This document shows positions 16,904-25,970 of a stretch of 64,000 bases of DNA, one piece after another. Under the pieces are notes generated by a model that saw only the letters and a list, made by a program, of their open reading frames with translations, made no database searches and was not told where the DNA came from. The first letter of the stretch is position 1. Each line of letters begins with the position of its first letter. The stretch is from Flavobacterium sp. UBA7680. GTDB lineage: Bacteria > Bacteroidota > Bacteroidia > Flavobacteriales > Flavobacteriaceae. The position numbers and the translations under genes were made by a program. The stretch covers positions 40,462 to 104,461 of the forward strand of contig NZ_DLHA01000043.1 of the NCBI RefSeq assembly GCF_002482975.1. The letters run 5' to 3'.

Positions 16904-19732
16904 TTAAAACCATTTTCGGGTAAAAAGAGTGACTAATGCTTTTGGTGCCAAAGTGATAACAAATCTGATTTTTTCGTTGTAATTCTTTTGAGAAATTTCC
17001 CACCCGTTATTTGAATAGACCGGAAAATAAAGTTCAAAGTAGTCTGGAACAAGATTTAACCGCACTCCGCTATCATAAGCAAAAAATGCATCCTGATGTT
17101 TGTTTTTCAAAAGTCCAACATCGCCATAAACTTCAACCCAGTCCCATAAAGCATAACTGGCGTTTAAAGTGGTCATCCATTGATTACCAAATGAAGGGTC
17201 TATTTTTGATTTAAAACCTCCCTCGGCAATTACATATTGCTGGCTGAAAATCCCACTAGTTTCGGATCTTCCCAAAATATTATAGTCAAATAAATAATCT
17301 GTAGGCTTATCTAAACCAAAACTAAAATAATCAGAATTGGTTTTATTGTACAAGAAACTTCCGGCAAACAATCTTAAGTTTAGTTTTCGATTATTTTCAA
17401 ATAATCTTCTGTATTCAGCTTCTCCCGAAACTTTTCCAAAGCCTCCGCCAAACTGAACATCAGTCATGAAATTAAAATGATTAACCAATTCCGTTTTTGT
17501 GTTTACATAACGCGCATCAAAAACAGAATAATTAGGTTTAGAATTATCTGTAATAAAGGCGCTTGCTTCCCTGTTTACAATTACCTGACGAAACAAAATA
17601 AGCTGTTTTCTATTGTCCCTAAAATTCTCTTCGCGAATGCGCAGCTGCACCATAGGATTTAATCGCAGGTAAGTAGCATCTGGCGCATAATGAAAATAGT
17701 TCTGACTTATAGAATATCGCACATTATATAAAGTACTGTTTCGATAAAACTGATTCAGCGAAAAAGCCGACGAACCAGAAATTGTTCCCGCTTTTATGGA
17801 ATACGCAGGATTAATATCAAAAGTAAAAGGTTTGTCTAATATCGTTTTATTGTGAAAACGAATTCCCGGCGTTAATCCGTCATAATAATTATATGTCAAT
17901 GTCGGAATATATAAAATCTGGTTGTAATAAGGATCTTCAAGATCTTTAGCAAAATTAAATTTTATAGGACGATTGGTAATAACCAGACTTTTTAACGATT
18001 TCCAGTTGTTTCTTTGGTTGAATTCCGGAACCTCGTTGTCGTAATTAATAACTAATTTATCCGCATTTTTTCGGTCAAATTGATAAACAGAATCTGTTTT
18101 TTTAGGTTCAATCCATTCCTTAAAAACAACTTCATTTTTCTTTAATCCATAAACCGGAATTGGAGCATAAATGTTTGTTTTGTTTTTTATCGAAAATTGA
18201 ATGCTGTCTGCCGTTTTAGCAACATGCGTAAACTTATAGTCGATAATTTCTCTTGAATCGATTATAGTTTTAAAAAACCAGTCGATATTTTTTGGACTTT
18301 TATCGGTTAAGATTTTTTCAAAATCATAACGATTTGTCTGCTGCGTTTTATTTAAATTATAAAACTCCTGAATACTTTCGGGAACAATATTATGATTCAA
18401 ATAATCATCAAGATAACTTAAACTTAAGCCCGCGCGGTATTTACTCGCAATTTGCTCGTTAAATTTTATCAGCGTATTCTTTGGATCTCCAAGCGGCTGA
18501 TCCAGGTTTTTACGAGCCATCAGCATATAATAATAACTGTATTGCTCGTTAAAAGTCAGGTTGGTGATATTATAACTTCTAAAAAGTTTCATTCTCGAAA
18601 GTCTGCCCAGCATTTTTTCATCCAGATGATTTTCTTCCATATACTTCATCATGGCATAAATCTGGATTCCGTCATAAACCCAATTGTCTTTTCGAGGATC
18701 GAGGCGAAGTGAATTCTTTAAATAATTGTTCAAATAAGTTTTGAAGAAAGTTACTTCAAACATAAATTCATCCGAAAACGGACTCAGAAACGAAGGCAGC
18801 TGATTTAACCCATAAAAAGGATTTCGTTCATAATCTGCCTGCGAAACCGTAATTTTTTCATTAGGGTATTTACCAAGAAATTCATTTGCAAATGCTGCAA
18901 CGCGATCAATTATAATCGCTTTTTGAACCTCGCTGATCTTTTTGTTTTTTAAATCCGAAAGAACTTCGATCGTCCCATTATCATAACTCTTAAAATTATT
19001 TTGTCTTTCGATAATTAAATTAAAGTCAGATCTGTTTTTTCCCGAAAAAGAATAATTAGTAAACGCCGAATTTGAAATATCTTTTGAAACCGAATTTAAA
19101 TCCGTAGTAATCGAATAATCATTCGGGATTTTTATGTCAACCTCATAATCGACAACCGCATTTGCAATATCGTCAAGATTAAAGTTATTGTATCTTATAA
19201 AACGATGATTTTCAAAACGTGCAGGATTTAAAAACCAGTTTTTTAAATTCATTCCGTTTTGATTAAACCCATAATGCGTGAATTTATCACTCGGAATCTT
19301 CGAAATATAATTGATATGTAAAGTGATTTGTTCTCCCGGAAGTACTTTTTGGTTTAGCTTAACCAAAATAAAATCTGGGTTTTTATCTGTTCTTTCCCAT
19401 TCAAGCACCGTAAAGCCTGAATCAGTAAGATTTAAAATTGTAGTATTTCCTCTTTCAATAGCTTTTGCCAAATGAAAACCGCGATAAAATTCATCAGAAA
19501 AACGTCTTGCCAAAGGCGTATTTTTATCTGCAAATGCATTATTCCAATCATTCAAAACAATCGAAACCAGCGTGTCGTTTGAAGTATTAAAATACGTAAT
19601 ATCCTGTTTTACATTCAGCGTTTTTAGCTCAAGATTAACCGCCACTTCCATCTTAGACTGATGTTGTGCATACTGTTTTATCGAACTAAATAAAACAAAA
19701 AAGAGAATTACAATTTTATATGTTGATTTCAA
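16904..19732 (-). CDS. M1-aminopeptidase-like protein without zinc motif, with C-terminal outer-membrane barrel
   Basis: A 942-residue protein with signal peptide (about 22 residues). The N-terminal 200 residues match the beta-sandwich start of M1 peptidases (LNVKQDITYFN, LNDWNNAFADKNTPLARRF), and the 250-480 region follows the M1 catalytic-domain layout. However, there is no HExxH anywhere: the position reads FEVTFFKTYLNN, and the usual NEG helix reads YDGIQIYAMMKYME. From about 620 the sequence is barrel-like and ends in VTLFTRKWF, an outer-membrane C-terminal aromatic signature. It is probably a surface or outer-membrane protein with a non-peptidase domain. Homologues are often labelled aminopeptidases; the activity is doubtful here. 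Confidence 0.75.
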   Translation of the reverse strand: MKSTYKIVILFFVLFSSIKQYAQHQSKMEVAVNLELKTLNVKQDITYFNTSNDTLVSIVLNDWNNAFADKNTPLARRFSDEFYRGFHLAKAIERGNTTILNLTDSGFTVLEWERTDKNPDFILVKLNQKVLPGEQITLHINYISKIPSDKFTHYGFNQNGMNLKNWFLNPARFENHRFIRYNNFNLDDIANAVVDYEVDIKIPNDYSITTDLNSVSKDISNSAFTNYSFSGKNRSDFNLIIERQNNFKSYDNGTIEVLSDLKNKKISEVQKAIIIDRVAAFANEFLGKYPNEKITVSQADYERNPFYGLNQLPSFLSPFSDEFMFEVTFFKTYLNNYLKNSLRLDPRKDNWVYDGIQIYAMMKYMEENHLDEKMLGRLSRMKLFRSYNITNLTFNEQYSYYYMLMARKNLDQPLGDPKNTLIKFNEQIASKYRAGLSLSYLDDYLNHNIVPESIQEFYNLNKTQQTNRYDFEKILTDKSPKNIDWFFKTIIDSREIIDYKFTHVAKTADSIQFSIKNKTNIYAPIPVYGLKKNEVVFKEWIEPKKTDSVYQFDRKNADKLVINYDNEVPEFNQRNNWKSLKSLVITNRPIKFNFAKDLEDPYYNQILYIPTLTYNYYDGLTPGIRFHNKTILDKPFTFDINPAYSIKAGTISGSSAFSLNQFYRNSTLYNVRYSISQNYFHYAPDATYLRLNPMVQLRIREENFRDNRKQLILFRQVIVNREASAFITDNSKPNYSVFDARYVNTKTELVNHFNFMTDVQFGGGFGKVSGEAEYRRLFENNRKLNLRLFAGSFLYNKTNSDYFSFGLDKPTDYLFDYNILGRSETSGIFSQQYVIAEGGFKSKIDPSFGNQWMTTLNASYALWDWVEVYGDVGLLKNKHQDAFFAYDSGVRLNLVPDYFELYFPVYSNNGWEISQKNYNEKIRFVITLAPKALVTLFTRKWF

Positions 19733-19811
19733 GAATTGGCGTAAAAATTATAAATATACCTAAAATTTCGTGCATAAATTATTCATGGCTTTATGTAAAA
19801 ATAGCATAAAA

Positions 19812-19835
19812 AAAGCTGTTTTAAAAAACAGCTTT
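19812..19835 (-). terminator. Hairpin terminator
   Basis: AAAGCTGTTTT - A - AAAACAGCTTT, with a T run on the minus-strand side (seven A on the + strand at 19808-19814). It follows the LOG-family gene end by about 110 bases. Confidence 0.75.
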
Positions 19836-19941
19836 CAATTTTTATATCGTAATAGGTGTAAATTTAACCTTATAGGTAAAATAAGTGCAGATTTTTTTAA
19901 GAATACTTAATCTTACAAAATTTATTTACCCTACAAATATT

Positions 19942-20670
19942 TTAGAAATTCGGACTTAAGTCGTATTTCTTGTAGAATTTATCTAAAACATCAACAACTT
20001 CATCTTCAGTATCTACAATTTTGAATAAGTTCAAATCTTCAGGACTTACAGTTTGCATTTTTTCTACCAAAACTGTTTTTACCCAATCCAATAAACCAGA
20101 CCAGAATTCAACTCCAACCAAAATAATTGGGAATTTTCCAATTTTTTTAGTCTGAATCAAAGTGATTGCTTCAAACATTTCGTCAAGTGTTCCAAAACCA
20201 CCTGGCATAACCACAAAACCTTGCGAATATTTTACGAACATAACTTTTCTCACAAAGAAATAATCGAAATTCAGGTTTTTATCGTGATCTATATAAGGGT
20301 TAAAATGCTGTTCAAAAGGCAGTTCGATATTTAAACCAACCGAAGTTCCGCCGCCTAAATGTGCACCTTTATTTCCAGCTTCCATAATTCCCGGGCCTCC
20401 TCCCGTAATTACACCATAACCAGCTTTACTAATTTTAAAAGCAATTTTTTCTGCCAGTAAATAATATTTATCATCTGGTTTTGTTCTCGCCGAACCAAAA
20501 ATAGATACACACGGACCAATACGCCCCATGCTTTCGTAACCGTTTACAAATTCGGACATGATTTTAAAAATCGCCCAGCTGTCATTTGTTCTAATTTCAT
20601 TCCAGGTTTTTTGTTTTAAACTGTCCTGGATTACTTTATCCTCATCATTATCAAAATCTTCTAATCTCAT
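19942..20670 (-). CDS. LOG-family (TIGR00730-like) nucleotide phosphoribohydrolase
   Basis: A 242-residue cytosolic Rossmann-fold protein. The paired motifs GGGPGIMEAGNKGA and PGGFGTLDEMFE define the LOG family, whose members release the base from nucleoside 5'-monophosphates (cytokinin activation in plants; purine/pyrimidine monophosphate turnover in bacteria). Length fits the larger bacterial subgroup. Single gene with its own hairpin downstream. The substrate in this organism is unknown. Confidence 0.85.
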   Translation of the reverse strand: MRLEDFDNDEDKVIQDSLKQKTWNEIRTNDSWAIFKIMSEFVNGYESMGRIGPCVSIFGSARTKPDDKYYLLAEKIAFKISKAGYGVITGGGPGIMEAGNKGAHLGGGTSVGLNIELPFEQHFNPYIDHDKNLNFDYFFVRKVMFVKYSQGFVVMPGGFGTLDEMFEAITLIQTKKIGKFPIILVGVEFWSGLLDWVKTVLVEKMQTVSPEDLNLFKIVDTEDEVVDVLDKFYKKYDLSPNF

Positions 20671-20715
20671 TTTAGGTATTTTAATTATTTATATTTTATT
20701 AAGGTGTTCTATTTT

Positions 20716-20820
20716 GTCATCCTGAGCGTAGTCGAAGGAAGGAGCTAATCCTGCTGTCCACTATATCTTTTGCGGCGAACCCCGCCACAAAAGGATGCCG
20801 TTCCCATCAGGGCTAGGGCA
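20716..20820. repeat. Dispersed intergenic element with TGTCATCCTGAGCGTAGTCG
   Basis: The gap holds the word TGTCATCCTGAGCGTAGTCG (20716-20735) followed by a GC-richer palindromic segment: CTTTTGCGGCG and CGCCACAAAAGG around 20767-20794, then a TCAGGGCTAGGGCA tail. The base composition stands out from the surroundings. I recognise this as a type of element repeated in Flavobacterium genomes, but its mobility or function is not shown here. Confidence 0.55.
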
Positions 20821-20863
20821 TTAGGTTTCAATTAAACAATTGGTTTATTCGAAGAATTCTTTA

Positions 20864-21223
20864 TTAATACGTTTGTTCTTCAATTGATTTCGTAATGTTG
20901 CTTTTTACCTTTCCGGTATGTTCTGTAGTTTTAGATTCTATCAGCATTATCAAACATTCTTCTACCGATGAAACTCTATGATTTATACCTTTTTTTACAA
21001 CAAACAAATCACCTTTTTTCATTGTAACTGCTGGTTCATTTTCAATTTCCATTAAGAGTTCACCATCGACAATGTAAAATAACTCATCTTCATTTTCATG
21101 ATTATGCCACGGAACTTCCTGACCTTTTATTTTTGCTACTTTAATATATTGATCGTTTACTTCGTCAATTATTTTAGGCGAAAAATATTGGTCTACATTA
21201 CTGAATTTGTCTTTTAGATTCAT
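20864..21223 (-). CDS. Small cupin-domain protein
   Basis: A 119-residue single-domain cupin. The first cupin motif carries metal-ligand candidates in PWHNHENEDELFYIVDGEL, and the second motif reads KKGDLFVVKKGINHRVSS. Such proteins are cytosolic and bind a metal; mannose-6-phosphate-isomerase-like and dioxygenase-like roles both occur, so no reaction is assigned. It stands alone between repeat-rich gaps. Confidence 0.8.
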   Translation of the reverse strand: MNLKDKFSNVDQYFSPKIIDEVNDQYIKVAKIKGQEVPWHNHENEDELFYIVDGELLMEIENEPAVTMKKGDLFVVKKGINHRVSSVEECLIMLIESKTTEHTGKVKSNITKSIEEQTY

Positions 21224-22020
21224 AGATTATATCTTAGTCTTTTTGTCAAAATGAAAAAGCGTTGACAAAAAGGGCGTACTAAATTAGTGCTTTTTTTAAG
21301 AATTGTTATAAAAATGTACATTTATTAATTGAAATGTAACATTTCTTTATTGGTTCTTTTTCTTGAAGATTAATAATCAAGGGATTAAAAATATTTCGAA
21401 AATAGGAATAGTTTTGTTGGAATTGAATTTATGATTGAAATCCGTTGTGTCAAAAAAACTAACGGATTGAAATCCGTTTCTACAATATGTACCGTTCCTT
21501 CGGAACTCTATTGTTGGGACGCGTCCGTATTTTCAACGGATTAAAATCCGTTGCTACCGATATTTGGTTCCTACGGAACTAAATTATAATGCATGGAGAT
21601 TTCGGTAGATTTAAAGTTAATTATGTTTGGATTATTTCTCTAAAACTTCACCCCAATCTAACATTCTTTTGGGTGAAGCTTTACTATTTTTTAATTCTAC
21701 TCAGAACTATTTTTTGATGCTCAATAGGAATTTCAATTTCATCATCCATAATTCTTAAAATGATTTTGCTTTTAAGTTTTAAATAAAGTTCCGTAGGAAC
21801 GACATATCGGTAGCAACGGATTTTAATCCGTTGAAAATGTCGATTTGCCTCAACAATAGAGTTCCGAAGGAACGGTTCATATTGTAGAAACGGATTTCAA
21901 TCCGTTAGAGGTTTCAATATAACGCATTTTAATCCGCTAGAGATTTCGATATAATCGATTTTAATCCGTTATTGATTTTACACAACGGATTTTAATCCAT
22001 CCCAATTATTGACAATATTT
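21224..22020. repeat. Gap holding a 565-bp nested inverted repeat
   Basis: The gap has no intact gene. The arms 21461-21580 and 21787-21906 are 120 nt each and inverted, agreeing at about 109 positions by my count. An outer pair lies at 21433-21450 and 21980-21997. Each arm is a chain of small palindromes (AACGGATT/AATCCGTT, GTTCC TTC GGAAC, GTTCC TAC GGAAC). Extra GGATTTTAATCC words continue at 21917-21970. The 206-base centre holds a possible gene remnant at 21684-21749. Confidence 0.85.
21684..21749 (-). pseudogene. Possible remnant of a small antitoxin-like gene
   Basis: On the minus strand the frame reads MDDEIEIPIEHQKIVLSRIK plus K and stop. It continues upstream without stop for about ten codons (KLKSKIILRI) before leaving any start. 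The wording resembles the C-terminal part of small antitoxin/addiction-module proteins, but it is too short to assign. It is enclosed by the large inverted repeat. Confidence 0.3.
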
Positions 22021-24864
22021 TTATTCCAATTCCTTTTTCAAAAACTTAGCCGTATAACTTTTTTTATTTTTCGCCACTTCTTCCGGAGTTCCTTTTGCGA
22101 TTAATTGTCCACCGCCTTTTCCGCCTTCAGGGCCAATATCAATAATATAATCCGCAAGTTTAATAACGTCCATATTATGTTCGATAACAAGAATTGTATT
22201 TCCTTTATCAACCAATTTATTGATAACATCCATTAAAACGCGGATATCTTCAAAATGTAAACCTGTTGTAGGTTCATCCAGAATATAAAAAGTATTTCCT
22301 GTATCTTTTTTAGATAATTCTCCAGCCAGTTTGATACGTTGTGCTTCACCACCAGAAAGCGTTGTACTTTGTTGACCAAGCGTGATATAACCTAAACCAA
22401 CATCCTGAATCGTTTTTACTTTTCTGTGGATTTTCGGAATGTTTTCAAAAAACGGAACCGCTTCATCAACCGTCATATCTAAAACATCCGAAATTGATTT
22501 TCCTTTGTATCGAATTTCAAGTGTTTCTCTGTTAAAACGTTTTCCCTGACACGTTTCACATTCCACGTAAACGTCTGGTAAAAAGTTCATTTCGATAGTT
22601 CTAACACCAGAACCTTCGCAGGTTTCGCAGCGTCCGCCTTTTACATTAAAGCTGAAACGTCCGGCTTTATAACCACGAATCATGCTTTCAGAAGTCATGG
22701 TGAAAAGATTTCTGATTTCGGTAAAAACTTCCGTATAAGTCGCTGGATTCGAACGTGGCGTTCTTCCAATCGGACTTTGGTCAATATCAATTACTTTGTC
22801 AATATGTTCTAAACCTTCAATCTTTTTATAAGGCTGTGGTTTTTTTACGCCGTTAAAATAATAAGCATTCAAAATAGGGTAGAGCGTCTCATTAATCAAA
22901 GTTGATTTTCCACTTCCTGAAACTCCTGTAACGCAAATCATCTGTCCTAAAGGCAATTCAATCGAAACATTTTTCAGGTTATTTCCTGTTGCTCCGGTTA
23001 GTTTTAAAAATTTTCCGTTTCCTTTTCTTCGCTCTTTCGGAATTTCTAATTTCATTTTACCATTCAAATATTGAGCGGTAATAGTATTCGATTTTAAAGT
23101 TTCTGCAGGAGTTCCAATGCTGATAATTTCCCCGCCATATTTTCCGGCTTTGGGGCCAATATCAATTACATAATCTGCCGTTTCGATCATGTCTTTGTCG
23201 TGTTCAACCACAATAACCGAGTTCCCAATATCACGTAATTGCTCCAGAGATTTAATTAACTTTTCATTGTCTCTTTGGTGTAAACCAATACTCGGTTCAT
23301 CCAAAATATATAAAACACCAACCAGCTGTGAACCAATTTGTGTCGCTAATCGAATACGCTGTGCTTCACCGCCCGAAAGTGATTTTGAACTTCGGCTTAA
23401 AGCCAGGTAATTCAAACCAACATTCATTAAAAAGTTCAAACGATCTTTGATTTCTTTTACAACTTCAGAAGCAATTAAAAGCTGTTTATCAGTTAAATGC
23501 TTATTCAAATCCTGAAACCAAGCCGTTAAATCTGAAATATCCATATCACACAATTCGGTGATGTTTTTTTCATTAACTCTAAAAAACAATGCTTCTTTTT
23601 TAAGACGTGAGCCTTCGCAAACCGGACAATTAATTTCGTCCATGAAATCTTTTGCCCAGCGTTTTATGCTTGTTGTTGCACTTTCGTCATATTGATTTTT
23701 GATGAAGTTTGAAATTCCTTCAAAATCAATTTTGTATTCTCTTGTAACGCCAAGATCTTTTGAGTTGATGGCAAACTTGTCTTTTCCTCCATACAAAATC
23801 ATTTGCATAGCTTCTTCCGGAATTTTCTCAATTGGATCTGTAATCTTAAATCCAAATTTTTCTCCAATAGTTTCTAACTGTTTAAAAATCCATGAAGATT
23901 TATATTCGCCAAGCGGAGCAAATCCACCGCTTTTAATTGATAATTTCGGATTTGGAATAATCTTTTTAACATTGATTTCGTGAACCGTTCCTAATCCGTT
24001 ACAATGCGGACAAGCGCCTTTTGGTGAATTAAAAGAAAATAAATTCGGTTCTGGATTTTGATACGAAATTCCGGTTGTTGGACACATCAAATTTCTACTG
24101 AAATAACGAACTTCGTTAGTATCCTGATCTAAAATCATTAATACATTTTCGCCATGATGCATCGCTGTATTAATACTTTCAGCCAATCGTTTTTGATTGT
24201 CTTCGGTATTTTCAATCAACATTCTGTCGACTACAATTTCAATATCGTGAGTTTTGTAACGATCCAGTTTCATTCCTGCAACTAAATCCTGAACTTCACC
24301 ATTTACGCGAACTTTCAAAAATCCTTGTTTGGTAATTTGCTGGAATAATTCGGCATAATGCCCTTTTCTGGCTTTAATTACCGGAGCAAGAATATTAATG
24401 CGTTTGCCATTATAATCCTGAATAATCAAATCTTTAATTTGTTCATCAGAATACGAAACCATTTTTTCTCCGGTGTTGTAACTATAAGCGTCAGCACCAC
24501 GAGCGTATAAAAGTCGAAGGAAATCGTATATTTCAGTAATAGTTCCAACAGTTGAACGCGGGCTTTTACTGGTTGTTTTTTGTTCAATTGCAATAACCGG
24601 CGAAAGTCCGTCGATTTTATCAACATCAGGGCGTTCTAATCCGCCAAGAAACTGCCTCGCATATGCAGAAAAAGTTTCTACATAACGACGCTGACCTTCA
24701 GCATAAATCGTATCAAACGCTAATGATGATTTTCCCGAACCCGAAAGACCTGTTATAACAACAAGTTTTTCACGCGGAATAGAAATATCGATATTTTTTA
24801 GATTATGAACTCTTGCACCAAGAACTTCAATAGTATTGTCTTTATCTAGCATAAATTTGAGCAA
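22021..24864 (-). CDS. uvrA: Excinuclease ABC subunit A
   Basis: A 947-residue DNA-damage recognition ATPase of nucleotide excision repair; it works with UvrB and UvrC. Two ABC domains are present: first Walker A GLSGSGKSSLAFD near residue 40, second GVSGSGKSTLINE near 640, with two LSGGEAQRI signatures. The zinc-binding cysteines are seen in CPHCNGLG, CPVCEGSR and the CETCEGSG...CETCQGKR module. Length is normal. An ATG four codons downstream of the first (24852) is an alternative start. It stands alone. Confidence 0.97.
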   Translation of the reverse strand: MLKFMLDKDNTIEVLGARVHNLKNIDISIPREKLVVITGLSGSGKSSLAFDTIYAEGQRRYVETFSAYARQFLGGLERPDVDKIDGLSPVIAIEQKTTSKSPRSTVGTITEIYDFLRLLYARGADAYSYNTGEKMVSYSDEQIKDLIIQDYNGKRINILAPVIKARKGHYAELFQQITKQGFLKVRVNGEVQDLVAGMKLDRYKTHDIEIVVDRMLIENTEDNQKRLAESINTAMHHGENVLMILDQDTNEVRYFSRNLMCPTTGISYQNPEPNLFSFNSPKGACPHCNGLGTVHEINVKKIIPNPKLSIKSGGFAPLGEYKSSWIFKQLETIGEKFGFKITDPIEKIPEEAMQMILYGGKDKFAINSKDLGVTREYKIDFEGISNFIKNQYDESATTSIKRWAKDFMDEINCPVCEGSRLKKEALFFRVNEKNITELCDMDISDLTAWFQDLNKHLTDKQLLIASEVVKEIKDRLNFLMNVGLNYLALSRSSKSLSGGEAQRIRLATQIGSQLVGVLYILDEPSIGLHQRDNEKLIKSLEQLRDIGNSVIVVEHDKDMIETADYVIDIGPKAGKYGGEIISIGTPAETLKSNTITAQYLNGKMKLEIPKERRKGNGKFLKLTGATGNNLKNVSIELPLGQMICVTGVSGSGKSTLINETLYPILNAYYFNGVKKPQPYKKIEGLEHIDKVIDIDQSPIGRTPRSNPATYTEVFTEIRNLFTMTSESMIRGYKAGRFSFNVKGGRCETCEGSGVRTIEMNFLPDVYVECETCQGKRFNRETLEIRYKGKSISDVLDMTVDEAVPFFENIPKIHRKVKTIQDVGLGYITLGQQSTTLSGGEAQRIKLAGELSKKDTGNTFYILDEPTTGLHFEDIRVLMDVINKLVDKGNTILVIEHNMDVIKLADYIIDIGPEGGKGGGQLIAKGTPEEVAKNKKSYTAKFLKKELE

Positions 24865-24939
24865 AACGCAAAGTTACCACTTTGATTTGTTCTTTTAGTA
24901 CTAGAGTATAGAAGTTTATGTTAAAAATTGTAACAAAAT

Positions 24940-24961
24940 AACGCTAGCCGAAACTAGCGTT
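24940..24961 (-). terminator. Hairpin spanning the Fic stop codon
   Basis: AACGCTAG - CCGAAA - CTAGCGTT forms a perfect 8-bp stem. The Fic-gene stop codon (24954-24956) lies inside it, and the minus-strand downstream side is T-rich (ATTTTG). It fits a terminator placed at the very end of the gene. Confidence 0.7.
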
Positions 24962-25907
24962 TTCTTTTTCTTGTTGCCATATATTCTTCGATGGCTTCTT
25001 TGGTTGTGTACCAGTTTCGGCCTTCTTTATAAGCGTCAATTTTTCCTGTTCTGGCTAGTAAACTTACATATTCCTGACCGTAAGTGGCTTCTGGTTCGCT
25101 TACAATATTTATGATAGGCTGATAATCATAACTGCTTCCCGGCATTGCGGTTAAATATATATTTAACGTGCGTTCTAATGCCTGACACATCAAAAGGGTT
25201 AGTTTTTGATAATTGCCATTGTTTGCCTGATTTAACGCTTCATAATATTTCTTTCTATCATTTTTAAGTACAATCGCGGGCGGAAAACCGCATCGCATCA
25301 ATAACAGATTCATACTCAAACGAACTGTTCGGCCGTTTCCATCAAAAAATGGATGAATCCAGACTAATTTATGATGATAAATAGTGGCCAGTTCTATATC
25401 ATTTAATCCTAAAGGATTTGTATTGACAAACTCAATTAATTCATCGAGAAGATCTGAAACTTTATTGGCGTTTGGAGGCATAAAATTAGCTCCTGAAATT
25501 CGAACGCCGCCATTTCGTAAACGACCTGCAAAATCGTCTTCGATAGAACGTAAAACTAAACCATGAATGGAAAGAATATCAATACTTCGAAGTTTGTAAT
25601 TATCATCTACAATTGAGTATAAATAATCGATTGCTTTATCGTGATTGTGTGTTTCAAAATGTTCACGAAGTGATTTCCCTTTTATAGTGATTCCTTCCTG
25701 AATTACCATTTGGGTTTCGCGTAAACTCATTGTGTTTCCTTCAATACTGTTTGAATTGTAGGTCCATTCGAGCGATAAACTTTCGCGGATTTTGTGTAAA
25801 GCGATATTGGGCAGTGGTCTGCTGTTTTGCAAATCAAGCCTTTTTTGATATAATCGATCAAATGTCGATTGAAATTCTTCTCTGTATGTTAAGTCAATGT
25901 TCCACAT
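24954..25907 (-). CDS. Fic-domain protein (AMP transferase-like)
   Basis: A 317-residue protein. The Fic core is complete, HPFFDGNGRTVR, with catalytic His near residue 185. These enzymes usually transfer AMP to a hydroxyl side chain of a target protein. An N-terminal inhibitory-helix motif is present (SNSIEGN, the S/TxxxE[G/N] pattern, residues about 55-61), so activity is probably self-restrained as in class II Fic proteins. The C-terminal 70 residues look like a winged-helix domain (LLARTGKIDAYKEGRNWYTT). No antitoxin partner is adjacent. The target is unknown. Confidence 0.9.
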   Translation of the reverse strand: MWNIDLTYREEFQSTFDRLYQKRLDLQNSRPLPNIALHKIRESLSLEWTYNSNSIEGNTMSLRETQMVIQEGITIKGKSLREHFETHNHDKAIDYLYSIVDDNYKLRSIDILSIHGLVLRSIEDDFAGRLRNGGVRISGANFMPPNANKVSDLLDELIEFVNTNPLGLNDIELATIYHHKLVWIHPFFDGNGRTVRLSMNLLLMRCGFPPAIVLKNDRKKYYEALNQANNGNYQKLTLLMCQALERTLNIYLTAMPGSSYDYQPIINIVSEPEATYGQEYVSLLARTGKIDAYKEGRNWYTTKEAIEEYMATRKRKR

Positions 25908-25970
25908 AATCCTACAAAAGTACTTCTTAATATCGGATACTGCAAATTTTTAACTTATCCGATATTAAGC

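Noticed and set aside
21433..21997. CRISPR-like array of AACGGATT-containing units
   Set aside because: The units are inverted as well as direct, irregularly spaced, and have no similar-length spacers; no cas gene is near.
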